From Claveliimonas bilis (lineage in GTDB: Bacteria; Bacillota; Clostridia; Lachnospirales; Lachnospiraceae), in assembly GCF_020892095.1 (NCBI RefSeq), contig NZ_AP024845.1, forward strand, positions 1,488,001 through 1,552,000: a DNA stretch of 64,000 bases. The letters are read 5' to 3'. Below are positions 7,136 through 16,341 of the stretch, piece after piece. The position numbers and the translations under genes are program-made. Below the pieces are notes generated by a model. The model saw only the letters and a program-made list of their open reading frames with translations, made no database searches and was not told the origin of the DNA. Position 1 is the stretch's first letter. Every line of letters starts with the position of its first letter.

Positions 7136-8740
7136 ATGGATAAATATACGGTTCTTTTGGTAGACGACGAAGAAGAAGTTATACAGGTGATCATGAAGAA
7201 GATCAATTGGGAGGGGCTTGGGTTTTCTGTGATCGGCTATGCAAACAATGGCGTAAAGGCGTTTGAAATGGTAGAGGAGTTCCAGCCGGATGTAGTCATG
7301 ACGGATATAAAGATGCCATATATGGACGGTATGGAACTGGCGGGACGGATCAAGGAGGAGTTTCCGGCAACTAAGCTTTTGATCTTTACCGGGTTTGACG
7401 AGTTCGAGTATGCCAAGGAAGCAGTACACCTGGAGGTAGAAGAATATATTTTGAAGCCGGTCAATTCACTGGAGCTTACAAATGTATTTACTCAATTGAA
7501 AATAAAGCTGGATCAGGAGATCAGTGAGAAAAGAAATACGGAAATCCTTCAGAAATATTATATGGAATCCCTGCCTCTTTTGCAGGCGAACTTTTATTCT
7601 ACCTTGATAGAAGGAAGGATTATGGAGGGAGATCTTCCCAAATATATTGAAGATTATCAGATTTCCCTGAAAGGGCCGTTTTTTTGCTGTGTTGTGATCC
7701 ATACATCCTCAAGGCAGGTTCCAAAGAATATGAACCCGGTGCTTTTGGCGACTTCTGTTCAGAAGCAGGCAATGGAACGATTGGGCGGTAAATGGCATCC
7801 AAAATATTTTTCCTATCTGGGAAATACAGTGATGATCGCACAGCTGAAGAATGAAAATGAGGTATCAGATCTGACAGACGAGTGCGATCGCTTCTGCCGC
7901 TATGCCAGTCGTATGATCGGAGCGGTGGTTATCATTGGAGTAGGACAGGTGTGCAGCGATATCCTGGAGTTGTCCCAGTCCTATAACGGTGCCAGGGAGG
8001 CGGTTTCTTACCGTGCAATATATGGCGCCTGCAGGGCGATCAACATTAAGGAAATTGCGCCTTCTGAAACGGGAAGAGCCGTTACGGCTAATGATGCGGA
8101 GTTATCGGAACTGTTTAAGAAGATTCGGATCGGATCACCTCAGGATGTGACGGAAGCTGTGGATAAGTATATGGATCGGATGTCTTTCCCCGATAAATCT
8201 TTGCAGTATCATCATATTGCTGTGATGGAGATGGTGAGCGCTCTGTACCGGTTTGTATCTAATAATGATCTGGTTGTGGAAGAATTTTCAGGGGATACAA
8301 GACAGCTGTACAGTAATCTTCTGGATCTGGAGCCGGAGGCTCTGCGAAAATGGCTGTTGGACATCAGTCTTTTATTTCGGGAAAACTTGATGAATGCAAG
8401 AAGCCGCTCCAGTAAATCTTTTGTATTCAGGGCCAAAGAATATATTGATAATCATTATTTTGAAGAGGAATTATCTTTGGACAGCATCTGTGATCTGCTG
8501 GGTGTTTCCAATTCCTATTTCTCAACCATTTTCAAAAAGGAGACAGGGCAGTCGTTTATCGGGTATCTGACCAGTTACCGAATGGAGAAGGCGGCGCATT
8601 TGCTGCTGGAAACAGCGGAGAAAAGTTACATGATAGCAAAAAGTGTAGGATATGCGGATCCAAATTATTTCAGCTATGTATTTAAGAGGCAGTTTGGAGT
8701 GTCACCGTCAAAATACAGGACGGAGCAGGAGGAAAAGTGA
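7136..8740 (+). CDS. yesN: YesN-type response regulator with AraC DNA-binding domain
   Basis: 534 residues from ATG 7136 (GGAGAAAG upstream; the earlier in-frame ATG at 6965 lies before the promoter). Receiver domain at about 1-120 with acidic pair DDE, phosphoacceptor Asp57 (TDIKMPYMDG) and KPV; a long middle linker; and a C-terminal pair of AraC-type helix-turn-helix motifs (about 430-534, LDSICDLLGVSNSYFSTIFKKE and IAKSVGYADPNYFSYVF). It should activate sugar-uptake or utilisation genes on phosphorylation by the next gene product. The stop overlaps the GTG start of the kinase (GTGA), so the two are coupled. Confidence 0.92.
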   Translation: MDKYTVLLVDDEEEVIQVIMKKINWEGLGFSVIGYANNGVKAFEMVEEFQPDVVMTDIKMPYMDGMELAGRIKEEFPATKLLIFTGFDEFEYAKEAVHLEVEEYILKPVNSLELTNVFTQLKIKLDQEISEKRNTEILQKYYMESLPLLQANFYSTLIEGRIMEGDLPKYIEDYQISLKGPFFCCVVIHTSSRQVPKNMNPVLLATSVQKQAMERLGGKWHPKYFSYLGNTVMIAQLKNENEVSDLTDECDRFCRYASRMIGAVVIIGVGQVCSDILELSQSYNGAREAVSYRAIYGACRAINIKEIAPSETGRAVTANDAELSELFKKIRIGSPQDVTEAVDKYMDRMSFPDKSLQYHHIAVMEMVSALYRFVSNNDLVVEEFSGDTRQLYSNLLDLEPEALRKWLLDISLLFRENLMNARSRSSKSFVFRAKEYIDNHYFEEELSLDSICDLLGVSNSYFSTIFKKETGQSFIGYLTSYRMEKAAHLLLETAEKSYMIAKSVGYADPNYFSYVFKRQFGVSPSKYRTEQEEK

Positions 8741-10608
8741 AGAAAAAATATTTCAGATATTTACAAAAATTAAAGCCAAGAGGGATACAGTCGGTTTTAA
8801 TGATCGTTCTTTCTGTAATTTCTATTTCAATTATGATAGTTTTGGGTCTGATCCTGTATATGCGATTTTCCACTCTGTCCAGAGAAGATATGGTGCAAAG
8901 CACGCAGAAGCTGACAGAACAGGCGGGAGAAAGCATGGAGGATTATCTGGTGAGTATGCGCCAGATATCTGATGTCCTGTATTATAATATCATTAAGGAA
9001 AATGATTTTTCCAACCAGGATCAGGTGATTCAGGAAGGAATGAATCTCATGTACGAAGCAAACCGGGAAAATCTAAGAAGTGTTGCTTTGTACAACAGTT
9101 ATGGAAGTCTTATGGCAGCGGAACCGGTGGTGTCTGAAAAGGCAGATCCCAATGTAACACAGCAGGATTGGTATGTGAAAGCGATGGAAGAAGTGGAAAA
9201 TGTGCATTTTTCTACTCCTCATATTCAAAATCTTTTTGATGATAACAGTCTGCGTTACTATTGGGTCATCTCTTTAAGCCGTGCAGTAGAGATTACGGAA
9301 GACGGAGTGACCAGACTGGGGGTTCTTCTGGTAGATATGGATTATTCGGGCATTTCCCGGATGATGAATAAACTGAATACAGATAATAACGGACAGTATT
9401 ATTATTTGTGTGACAGTAACGGTGAGATTATTTATCACCCCAGGCAGATCCAGATCAGTGATGGAATTAGCAGTGAAAACAGCAAGGGCGCTGCAGAATA
9501 CAAAGACGGAGTTTATGATGAGAAGTTTGAAGGGGAGAGGCGGAAAGTCGTTGTCAATACAATAAGCTACACCGGCTGGAAGCTTGTAGGGGTAATTCCC
9601 TATTCAACTTTTACACATGGAATGATCGATATCCGGTATTTTATCGTAATGATCATTCTTGTGATGATTATGATGCTGTGTGCGATCAACCGGGTTGTTT
9701 CACAGAGGATATCAAGGCCTGTCCTTCTGTTAAATGAGTCAGTCAGGGAATATGAAGCGGGAAAAAAGCCGGAGATTTATACTGGAGGTTCGCCTGAGAT
9801 CCGGCATCTGGGACAGTCCATTCAAAATTCTTATGAACAGATCGACCGTCTGATGAAGGAGATTGTTCTGGAGCAGAACGAGCGGAGAAAGAGCGAACTG
9901 GATGCATTACAGAGTCAGATTAATCCTCATTTTCTATATAACGCTCTGGAATCTATTACCTGGATGGTGGAAGGCGAGCGTAATGAGGAAGCAGTATTTA
10001 TGATTTCACAGCTGGCCCGCCTGTTCCGGATCAGCCTTTCCAAGGGACGTACAGTGATCAGCATTCGGGATGAGCTTCAGCATGCGAAAAGCTACATGAA
10101 TATCCAGAAGATTCGTTATAAAAATACATTTTCAGTGAAATTCGATGTAGATGAAGAGGTTTATTCCTACTGTACAGTGAAACTGATCCTTCAGCCGATT
10201 TTGGAAAACGCTATTAATTACGGTGTCAGCAGTATGGATGACTGCGGAGAGATCAGGGTGACCGGAAGGAAAGAAGGGGAAGTCATTATCCTTGCAGTAG
10301 AGGACAATGGACTTGGCATGTCGGAAGAAGAGGTGGAATTTGTGCTCACGGACAGCAACCGGATCCATAAGCATGGTTCGGGAGTTGGGCTGATCAATAT
10401 CAACAACCGGATCCAGATTTTATTTGGAAAAGAATACGGGCTTGTAGTAGAGAGTGAGCCAGATGAAGGAACAAAGGTTTCCATCCGCATTCCGGCAGTT
10501 CCATACACAGAGGAAAACGGAAAGATTCTGGAAAACGGATATATATTAAGTAAAGAGAAGATCAATGATATAGAAGAGAAGACAAAGGAAAGCAAAGATG
10601 AAGAATGA
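8737..10608 (+). CDS. yesM: YesM-type sensor histidine kinase
   Basis: 623 residues, GTG start at 8737 behind AGGAGG. Two membrane helices (about 20-42 and 293-315) frame an extracellular Cache-type sensor of about 250 residues; a HAMP linker, the His_kinase (PF06580) domain with QINPHFLYNALESI, and a HATPase with DNGLGM and GSGVGLININNRIQ follow. This is the LytS/YesM class that partners AraC-type regulators in carbohydrate sensing. It overlaps the response regulator by 4 nt and the following binding-protein gene by 11 nt, so the four-gene unit 7136-12655 is one transcript. Confidence 0.93.
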   Translation: MKKKYFRYLQKLKPRGIQSVLMIVLSVISISIMIVLGLILYMRFSTLSREDMVQSTQKLTEQAGESMEDYLVSMRQISDVLYYNIIKENDFSNQDQVIQEGMNLMYEANRENLRSVALYNSYGSLMAAEPVVSEKADPNVTQQDWYVKAMEEVENVHFSTPHIQNLFDDNSLRYYWVISLSRAVEITEDGVTRLGVLLVDMDYSGISRMMNKLNTDNNGQYYYLCDSNGEIIYHPRQIQISDGISSENSKGAAEYKDGVYDEKFEGERRKVVVNTISYTGWKLVGVIPYSTFTHGMIDIRYFIVMIILVMIMMLCAINRVVSQRISRPVLLLNESVREYEAGKKPEIYTGGSPEIRHLGQSIQNSYEQIDRLMKEIVLEQNERRKSELDALQSQINPHFLYNALESITWMVEGERNEEAVFMISQLARLFRISLSKGRTVISIRDELQHAKSYMNIQKIRYKNTFSVKFDVDEEVYSYCTVKLILQPILENAINYGVSSMDDCGEIRVTGRKEGEVIILAVEDNGLGMSEEEVEFVLTDSNRIHKHGSGVGLININNRIQILFGKEYGLVVESEPDEGTKVSIRIPAVPYTEENGKILENGYILSKEKINDIEEKTKESKDEE

Positions 10609-11569
10609 CAAGAAAACGTTTATTCTGATCGAGGCGGTGCTGGCAGTACTTATTCTCGTGTTGGCGATTGTTATGATCAGCGAGAAGAGACAGGATGACA
10701 GGTACAAGATTTCAGTTGTTGTTCCAAATTCCGATGACCGGCAATGGTCAGCTTTTAAATATGGCCTTAGAATGGCTGCCGCTGACAATAACATAGAGAT
10801 GTCTGTGGCAAGTACAGCAGAGACACTGACAGCCCAGGAGGAAGAGCGTTTGCTCCGGGATGAGATCGAAAACGGGGCGGATGCGCTGATCCTCTATCCG
10901 GTACCAGGAGAAGAAACAGAAGAAATGCTGCAGGAGATTGGGAAGAAAGTTCCCATTATGCTGGTGGGTTCTGCTTTAGCAGATGGGGAAGACACTGTGT
11001 TCCCGGTGACAGAACCGGATCATTATACCATGGGAAAAGCCTTAGGGGAGGAATTGATAAAAGATTATGAGGGGAAACTTGACGGTAAAACACTGGGAAT
11101 CCTGTCTGAAACAACAGATTCGGCAGCAGTGATAAGCCGGGAGATGGGATTTCGGAATGCCCTGGCAGATTCAAATGTCAGGATCCGGTGGGCGGTAGGA
11201 CATCCCTTTACAGAAGGCGGAGAGAGCTTTCTTGGAGTGCAGCCGGCGGTCGATATTATTGCGGCGCTGGATGACAGCAGCCTGACGGCAGCAGGAGAAT
11301 GTGCGGCCTCAGACAGTCTCCACGGCGCACGGATTTATGGAATCGGAAATTCCACAGAAGCGGCTTATTATCTGGACACCGGTGTGGTGGAATGTCTGCT
11401 GGTAGCAGATGAATTTAATCTGGGATATCAGAGTCTTAATGAAATAGCCAAAGAACTGGATGATTATCTGTATCACATGCAGAGTATAGAAGTGTATCAT
11501 ACTATCATACGAAAGGAAGAACTGTTTTCTGAAGAAAATCAGGAAATTCTTTTTACAATGAGTCAGTAG
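10598..11569 (+). CDS. Membrane-anchored sugar-binding protein (XylFII-like sensor partner)
   Basis: 323 residues with a periplasmic-binding-protein fold of the LacI/RbsB class. The N-terminus is an uncleaved-looking helix (about 7-28) without lipobox, so the protein is tethered by a membrane helix rather than a lipid. In Clostridia the XylFII proteins with this layout bind sugar and contact the extracellular domain of a LytS/YesM kinase to switch it on; position directly after the kinase, with an 11-nt overlap, fits that role. The sugar is not deducible from the sequence. Confidence 0.75.
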   Translation: MKNDKKTFILIEAVLAVLILVLAIVMISEKRQDDRYKISVVVPNSDDRQWSAFKYGLRMAAADNNIEMSVASTAETLTAQEEERLLRDEIENGADALILYPVPGEETEEMLQEIGKKVPIMLVGSALADGEDTVFPVTEPDHYTMGKALGEELIKDYEGKLDGKTLGILSETTDSAAVISREMGFRNALADSNVRIRWAVGHPFTEGGESFLGVQPAVDIIAALDDSSLTAAGECAASDSLHGARIYGIGNSTEAAYYLDTGVVECLLVADEFNLGYQSLNEIAKELDDYLYHMQSIEVYHTIIRKEELFSEENQEILFTMSQ

Positions 11570-11587
11570 AAAATGAAAGGAAGCGCA

Positions 11588-12655
11588 ATGAAGAAAAAGA
11601 GAATTTTGTCGGCGGGAATCATTCTGGGAACGGCAGCATTGCTTCTTAGTGCCTGCGGGAATCAGCAGCAAAATCAGGAAAACCGGCTTTATATAGGAGT
11701 TACTTACTACAATCAAAGTGACACTTTTTTAAATGAGATGCTTGACTCTTTTAAAGCACAGTTAGAAGAGATGGAGGTTGGCGGCACAGTGCCTGCTGTG
11801 ACGGTGAGAGATGCCGCGGGGCTGCAGAAGACGCAGAACGACCAGGTGAAAGAACTGATTGACGCCGGCTGTAATGTACTGTGCGTCAATCTGGTAGACC
11901 GGGCAGATCCGTCGGATATCATCGATCTGGCAAGAGAGTATGATGTGCCGATTATTTTCTTTAACCGGGAACCGGTGGCGGAGGATCTCATGCAGTGGGA
12001 CCGGCTTTACTATGTAGGAGCAGATGCGAAGCAGTCCGGGGTGATGCAGGGAGAGCTGGCAGCAGACGAGATATGGGAAAATGAGCAGATCGACCGCAAC
12101 AAGGATGGGAAGATTCAGTACGTTGTGCTGGAAGGAGAGGCAGGACACCAGGATTCCGTTATCCGTACAGAAAATTCAGTGAATACGCTGCAGCAGAAAG
12201 GAATTGCACTGGAAAAGTTAAGTTACGAGATTGCAAACTGGAACAGAGCACAGGCGGAGAACCGGATGGAGCAGATGATCGGTCAGTATCAGACCAGCAT
12301 TGAGCTTGTGCTGGCGAATAATGATGACATGGCGCTGGGAGCGATAGATGCTTATGAAAAGCTGAATTACAGTGAAACTTCAAGGCCTGTGATCTTTGGC
12401 ATAGACGGAACAGATGATGGATTGAAAGCGATTCGGGATTCCAAGCTTACAGGGACAGTGTATAATGATAAAGAGGGACAGGCGGAAATGATGGCCAAGC
12501 TGGCAGCGGCTCTTGTATCGGGGGAGGGAATGGAAGATCTTCCTTTTGAAAACGACCGCTATCTTATGGTCCCTTATTTTAAGGTGACACCGCAGAATAT
12601 AGAGGGGCTTCTGGGAGAAGAAAATATCAGTCCGGAAGCAAACGAAAGGGGATAA
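11588..12655 (+). CDS. Galactose/glucose-type sugar-binding lipoprotein (MglB-like)
   Basis: 355 residues from ATG 11588 (AAAGGAAG upstream). Lipoprotein signal peptide with lipobox LLSAC (Cys23). The mature part is a Peripla_BP_4 protein; it holds a calcium-loop-like DRNKDGKIQ followed by YVVLEGEAGHQD, as in MglB proteins that bind galactose or glucose. Normally mglB is followed by mglA (ATPase) and mglC (permease); here neither is present and the next gene is an unrelated transferase. It may therefore serve a distant transporter or act only as a ligand presenter for the YesM kinase. Confidence 0.85.
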   Translation: MKKKRILSAGIILGTAALLLSACGNQQQNQENRLYIGVTYYNQSDTFLNEMLDSFKAQLEEMEVGGTVPAVTVRDAAGLQKTQNDQVKELIDAGCNVLCVNLVDRADPSDIIDLAREYDVPIIFFNREPVAEDLMQWDRLYYVGADAKQSGVMQGELAADEIWENEQIDRNKDGKIQYVVLEGEAGHQDSVIRTENSVNTLQQKGIALEKLSYEIANWNRAQAENRMEQMIGQYQTSIELVLANNDDMALGAIDAYEKLNYSETSRPVIFGIDGTDDGLKAIRDSKLTGTVYNDKEGQAEMMAKLAAALVSGEGMEDLPFENDRYLMVPYFKVTPQNIEGLLGEENISPEANERG

Positions 12656-12657
12656 AT

Positions 12658-12686
12658 TTGACATTTTACTGCTTATAAGTTAAAAT
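12658..12686 (+). promoter_or_regulatory. Promoter of the glycosylphosphotransferase gene
   Basis: TTGACA (12658-12663), 17-nt spacer, TAAAAT (12681-12686), giving a leader of about 75 nt. It begins just after the mglB-like stop codon, so the transferase is transcribed separately. Confidence 0.7.
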
Positions 12687-12766
12687 AAAGCGACAAATTA
12701 CATCGAAGAATCAAATATCCTGGAAAGACTATGTTATAAGGGAAAAAAGGGGAAGGAGATTACGCG

Positions 12767-14215
12767 ATGTATAAAAAAGGTTCTAAGGGCTGGTTTAAAC
12801 ACGGTGATTTTCTCGTGTTGGATCTGATCTGTCTCCACATTGCTTTTGTATTGTCCTATGTGATCAGACATGGTTTTATCAACCCATACAGAATAGAAGT
12901 ATACCGCAGCATGGCTATTTTCCTTACCATGGCGGATATTATGATCATTTTCCTGTTTGAGACATTGAAAAATGTACTGAAACGAGGATATTATAAAGAA
13001 TTTGCGGCTATTGTGCAGCAGACACTGATATTGGAACTTCTGGCAACTCTTTATTTGTTCAGTGTACAGGATGGCTTTATCTATTCGCGTATCACTCTGT
13101 ATGCGATGGGGCTTATTTACTTGCTGGTCACCTACTTTGTGCGTCTTGGGTGGAAGCGGCTGCTGCGAAAGAGGCTTAAGGACGAGCGGACATCGCTTAT
13201 TATTATTACAACAGAATCCATGGCAGAGTCTGTTGTGCATGAAATTGTGGATTACAGTTTTGAGCGGTACAAATTGGCGGGAATCGTTGTGATTGATAAA
13301 AATATGGAAGGGCAGTCCGTCCATAAGATTCCGGTTGTTGCAACAGTAAGAACAGCAGCTGATTTTGTATGCCGGGAATGGGTGGATGAAGCGTTGGTTG
13401 TGATGCCGCCAAGAGATCCTTTGCCGGAACAGCTCATTAACCAGTTGAGCGAAACCGGAATCACCGTACACATTAATGTGGGACAGCTGCCGGAATTTGA
13501 AGGAAAAAGACAGTTTGTGGAAAAGATCGGCCGGTATACTGTTCTTAGTACAAGCATAAATTATGCCACAGACAAGCAGCTTTTGGGGAAACGGATACTG
13601 GATATTATTGGAGGACTTGTAGGCTGCCTCATTACAATAGTCCTGTTCATTTTTATTGCACCTGCAATCAAGAAAGAATCACCGGGACCGGTATTTTTTA
13701 CCCAGACAAGAATCGGGAAGAATGGACGCAAGTTTAAAATGTACAAATTCCGAAGCATGTATATGAATGCCGAGGAGATGAAGAAAGAGCTGATGGATCA
13801 AAATAACATGAAAGACGGCATGATGTTCAAAATGGATTTTGATCCGAGGGTCATTGGAAATAAGATTCTTCCGAACGGACAGAAAAAGACGGGTATCGGG
13901 GATTTTATCCGGAGAACATCGCTGGATGAATTTCCGCAGTTTTTTAATGTGCTCAAAGGAGATATGTCTCTTGTGGGAACACGGCCTCCTACATTAGACG
14001 AGTGGGAGAAGTATGAACTCCGACACCGGGCAAGACTTTCCATTAAGCCGGGAATTACCGGACTTTGGCAGGTCAGTGGGCGCAGCAAGATTACAGATTT
14101 TGAAGAAGTAGTCAAATTGGACAAGCAGTATATTACAGATTGGAGCATGGGACTGGATTTTCGTATTCTTTTCAAAACAATCCAGTCGGTGATCAAAAAA
14201 GACGGTGCGAAGTAA
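12767..14215 (+). CDS. Polyprenyl-phosphate sugar-1-phosphate transferase (WbaP/CpsE type)
   Basis: 482 residues. Starts glycan assembly by moving a hexose-1-phosphate from a nucleotide sugar to undecaprenyl phosphate at the membrane. Four N-terminal membrane helices (about 14-130), a CoA-binding-like Rossmann domain (about 140-255), a re-entrant helix (about 275-298), then the catalytic domain with KRILDIIGG, SPGPVFFTQTRIGKNG, KFRSM, LDEFPQFFNVLKGDMSLVGTRP and KPGITGLWQVSGRS, all hallmarks of PF02397. It stands alone with its own promoter and terminator; no other capsule gene adjoins it. Whether it starts the Pel-like or another polymer cannot be told here; Pel synthesis itself is not known to need a lipid carrier. 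Confidence 0.93.
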   Translation: MYKKGSKGWFKHGDFLVLDLICLHIAFVLSYVIRHGFINPYRIEVYRSMAIFLTMADIMIIFLFETLKNVLKRGYYKEFAAIVQQTLILELLATLYLFSVQDGFIYSRITLYAMGLIYLLVTYFVRLGWKRLLRKRLKDERTSLIIITTESMAESVVHEIVDYSFERYKLAGIVVIDKNMEGQSVHKIPVVATVRTAADFVCREWVDEALVVMPPRDPLPEQLINQLSETGITVHINVGQLPEFEGKRQFVEKIGRYTVLSTSINYATDKQLLGKRILDIIGGLVGCLITIVLFIFIAPAIKKESPGPVFFTQTRIGKNGRKFKMYKFRSMYMNAEEMKKELMDQNNMKDGMMFKMDFDPRVIGNKILPNGQKKTGIGDFIRRTSLDEFPQFFNVLKGDMSLVGTRPPTLDEWEKYELRHRARLSIKPGITGLWQVSGRSKITDFEEVVKLDKQYITDWSMGLDFRILFKTIQSVIKKDGAK

Positions 14216-14232
14216 TTTGCACCGTCTTTTTT
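14195..14232. terminator. Rho-independent terminator overlapping the stop codon
   Basis: GACGGTGC (14201-14208) and GCACCGTC (14219-14226) pair perfectly, with A6 before and T6 after, so it can work for both convergent genes. The TAA of the transferase lies in the loop. Confidence 0.92.
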
Positions 14233-14264
14233 AGTGCACAAATAGCCGATCGGACGGCAAGGTT

Positions 14265-15635
14265 TTATTTTGGCGTCTGTAAAGTCTGTGTCTCTTTCAG
14301 CCGGGGCCAGACGGTAAGGAGCATTGTAACGAAGCTTGCTGTTCCCCCGATAAAATTGGACACGGGTTCTGCCAGAAATACGCCGTCGGTGCCAAATCCG
14401 ATTGCCGGGAGGAAAATGGTAAGAGGGATCACGATAATAACTTTTCGGAACAGGGAGAAAAAGACAGCCTGCTTTGATCTGCCCAGAGCAACAAAGGTAG
14501 ACTGACCGGCAAACTGCAAAGCCATCATGAAAATTCCGAAAAAGTACAGTCTCATAGCAGGAACGCCCTTTTCCAGCAATTCCGGTTCACTGTTGAACAG
14601 ATGAATAAAAAAGTGCGGGAAGAAAAATAAAAGGGCCCACGCTGCCAGGGAAAAGATAATACAGGCGACAGAAGTAAAACGGATTGCTGCTTTTACCCGG
14701 CGGTATTCCCCGGCTCCGTAGTTAAAACTCATGACAGGCTGCGCGCCGCTGGTCAACCCGTTTACAGGCATGGTGATAATCTCGCGGACAGAGTTTATAA
14801 CAGTCATGATGCCTACATAGAGATCACCGCCCCAGCGCTGCAGCATAGCGTTGCACATGATCTGTACAGAACCGTTGGTAATGGACATGACAAAGCCGGA
14901 CAGTCCAAGCCCTGTAATATCTTTTACGATAGAAAGCTGTGGACGCGCCAGAGTGCGGGGGAGGCGGATCACAGCTTTTTCCCCTGTCAGAAAGCGGAAC
15001 ACCCATACTGCGGAGACGAACTGCGACAAAATAGTGGCAAGGGCAGCCCCACGGACACCCATATGGAATACAAAAATAAAAATCGGATCCAGAATCAGAT
15101 TCAGGACTGCTCCGATGGAAACAGTGAGCATTCCCATTACGCCAAATCCCTGCGCGTTGATAAAATTATTCATACCAAGACTTACCATGACAAACAGTGT
15201 GCCGCACAGGTAAATGGACAGATAAGCATCGGCATAAGGGTAGGTGACATCACTGGCGCCGAACAGATACATGAGGGGGCGCCGGAATATAAAGCAAAGA
15301 AGAGCCAGGAGAATCCCGCTGATCAGGAGCATGGAAAAGGAGTTTGCCATGATCTTTTCGGCCTTTTTCTCGTCGCCGGATCCTCTGGCTATAGAAAAGA
15401 GGGGAGCGCCGCCCATGCCGAACAGATTGGCAAATGCAGTGATGATTGTAATGACTGGAAGAGTCAGTCCGATACCGGTCAGTGCTTCTGTGGAAGTATG
15501 GGGGATATGACCGATATAGATGCGGTCTACCACATTGTACAGGACGTTAATGAGCTGAGCTAAAGTCATGGGAACAGCCAGGCGGAGAATGTTTCCAGAA
15601 ATACTTCCTTTGCTGAAATCACTTGAGTTTTGCAT
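14265..15635 (-). CDS. MATE family drug/metabolite exporter
   Basis: About 456 residues with 12 predicted membrane helices and the MATE hallmarks: PMTLAQLINVLYNVVDRIYIGHI in helix 1 and INGSVQIMCNAMLQ-type pattern at the start of the second half. Members use Na+ or H+ gradients to expel cationic compounds, flavins or drugs. I place the start at the ATG at 15635 because AAGGA lies 12 nt upstream; the ATG four codons earlier (15647) directly abuts that AAGGA and is less likely. It is monocistronic with its own promoter at 15673-15701. Confidence 0.9.
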   Translation of the reverse strand: MQNSSDFSKGSISGNILRLAVPMTLAQLINVLYNVVDRIYIGHIPHTSTEALTGIGLTLPVITIITAFANLFGMGGAPLFSIARGSGDEKKAEKIMANSFSMLLISGILLALLCFIFRRPLMYLFGASDVTYPYADAYLSIYLCGTLFVMVSLGMNNFINAQGFGVMGMLTVSIGAVLNLILDPIFIFVFHMGVRGAALATILSQFVSAVWVFRFLTGEKAVIRLPRTLARPQLSIVKDITGLGLSGFVMSITNGSVQIMCNAMLQRWGGDLYVGIMTVINSVREIITMPVNGLTSGAQPVMSFNYGAGEYRRVKAAIRFTSVACIIFSLAAWALLFFFPHFFIHLFNSEPELLEKGVPAMRLYFFGIFMMALQFAGQSTFVALGRSKQAVFFSLFRKVIIVIPLTIFLPAIGFGTDGVFLAEPVSNFIGGTASFVTMLLTVWPRLKETQTLQTPK

Positions 15636-15672
15636 AGTTGCTATCATTCCTTATCGATTCATTCTGCTTTCT

Positions 15673-15701
15673 AGTATAGACTTTTTGGAGATTGTTTTCA
15701 A
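15673..15701 (-). promoter_or_regulatory. Promoter of the MATE gene
   Basis: On the minus strand TTGAAA (15701-15696), 17-nt spacer and TATACT (15678-15673). On the opposite strand CATATAAT at 15710-15717 is the only -10-like element ahead of spmB; it resembles the -10 of SigE-type sporulation promoters but no matching -35 is seen. Confidence 0.7.
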
Positions 15702-15749
15702 TGTTCCTTCATATAATGAAAGAAACAGAACTTGGCAAAAGGTGAAAGA

Positions 15750-16277
15750 ATGGATGTATTTATGATCGTATCCAACATGATCATTCCCCTGCTTATCGTG
15801 GGGATTGTATGGTTTGGCGTTTCCAGGAAGGTACCGGTGTATGATGCCTTTATAGAAGGCGCAAACAGCGGCTTTAAAATCGTGCTGAAGATCATGCCCA
15901 CAATGGTTGCACTGATGATCGCAGTGGGAATTTTACGATCATCCGGTTTCCTTGAAATGGCTGCAGAACTGATCGGGAAGTTTACGGTACATATCGGATT
16001 TCCGGGAGAACTGGTTCCCCTTACTATCGTAAAAATGTTTTCTTCCTCTGCGGCAACAGGGCTTTTATTGGATCTCTATGAAGAATTTGGGACAGATTCT
16101 CTCATCGGACTGATGGGATCCATCAGTATGTCCTGTACAGAAACTATTTTTTATACCATGAGTGTCTATTTCATGACGGCGAAGATTACAAAGACCAGGT
16201 ATACCCTGGAAGGGGCGTTGATCGCCACATTTGCCGGACTGGCAGCCAGCGTTGTTCTTGCGGGCTGGATGGTATAG
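15750..16277 (+). CDS. spmB: Spore maturation protein B (nucleoside-recognition/Gate domain)
   Basis: 175 residues from ATG 15750 (AAAAGGTGAAAG upstream). Hydrophobic with about five membrane helices; signature stretches VPVYDAFIEGANSGFKIVLKIMP (split over 1-60) and SMSCTETIFYTMSVYF (about 125-140) are those of SpmB. SpmA/SpmB help dehydrate the spore core, giving heat resistance. spmA normally precedes spmB; here the upstream neighbour is a divergent MATE gene, so spmB stands alone. This supports a spore-forming host. Confidence 0.9.
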   Translation: MDVFMIVSNMIIPLLIVGIVWFGVSRKVPVYDAFIEGANSGFKIVLKIMPTMVALMIAVGILRSSGFLEMAAELIGKFTVHIGFPGELVPLTIVKMFSSSAATGLLLDLYEEFGTDSLIGLMGSISMSCTETIFYTMSVYFMTAKITKTRYTLEGALIATFAGLAASVVLAGWMV

Positions 16278-16278
16278 A

Positions 16279-16335
16279 CAAAAAAGAGGCGAAGGAGGAA
16301 CGTTTGAAAAGCCCTTCTTCGCCTCTTTCTTTGTC
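16279..16335. terminator. Bidirectional terminator
   Basis: AAAGAGGCGAAG and CTTCGCCTCTTT form a 12-bp stem between convergent spmB and the DUF885 gene; A- and T-runs flank both sides. Confidence 0.85.
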
Positions 16336-16341
16336 TTGCTG

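Noticed and set aside
12734-13471. 245-codon minus-strand open frame over the glycosylphosphotransferase
   Set aside because: Shadow frame across the membrane helices of a clear PF02397 gene, and it would cross that gene's start.
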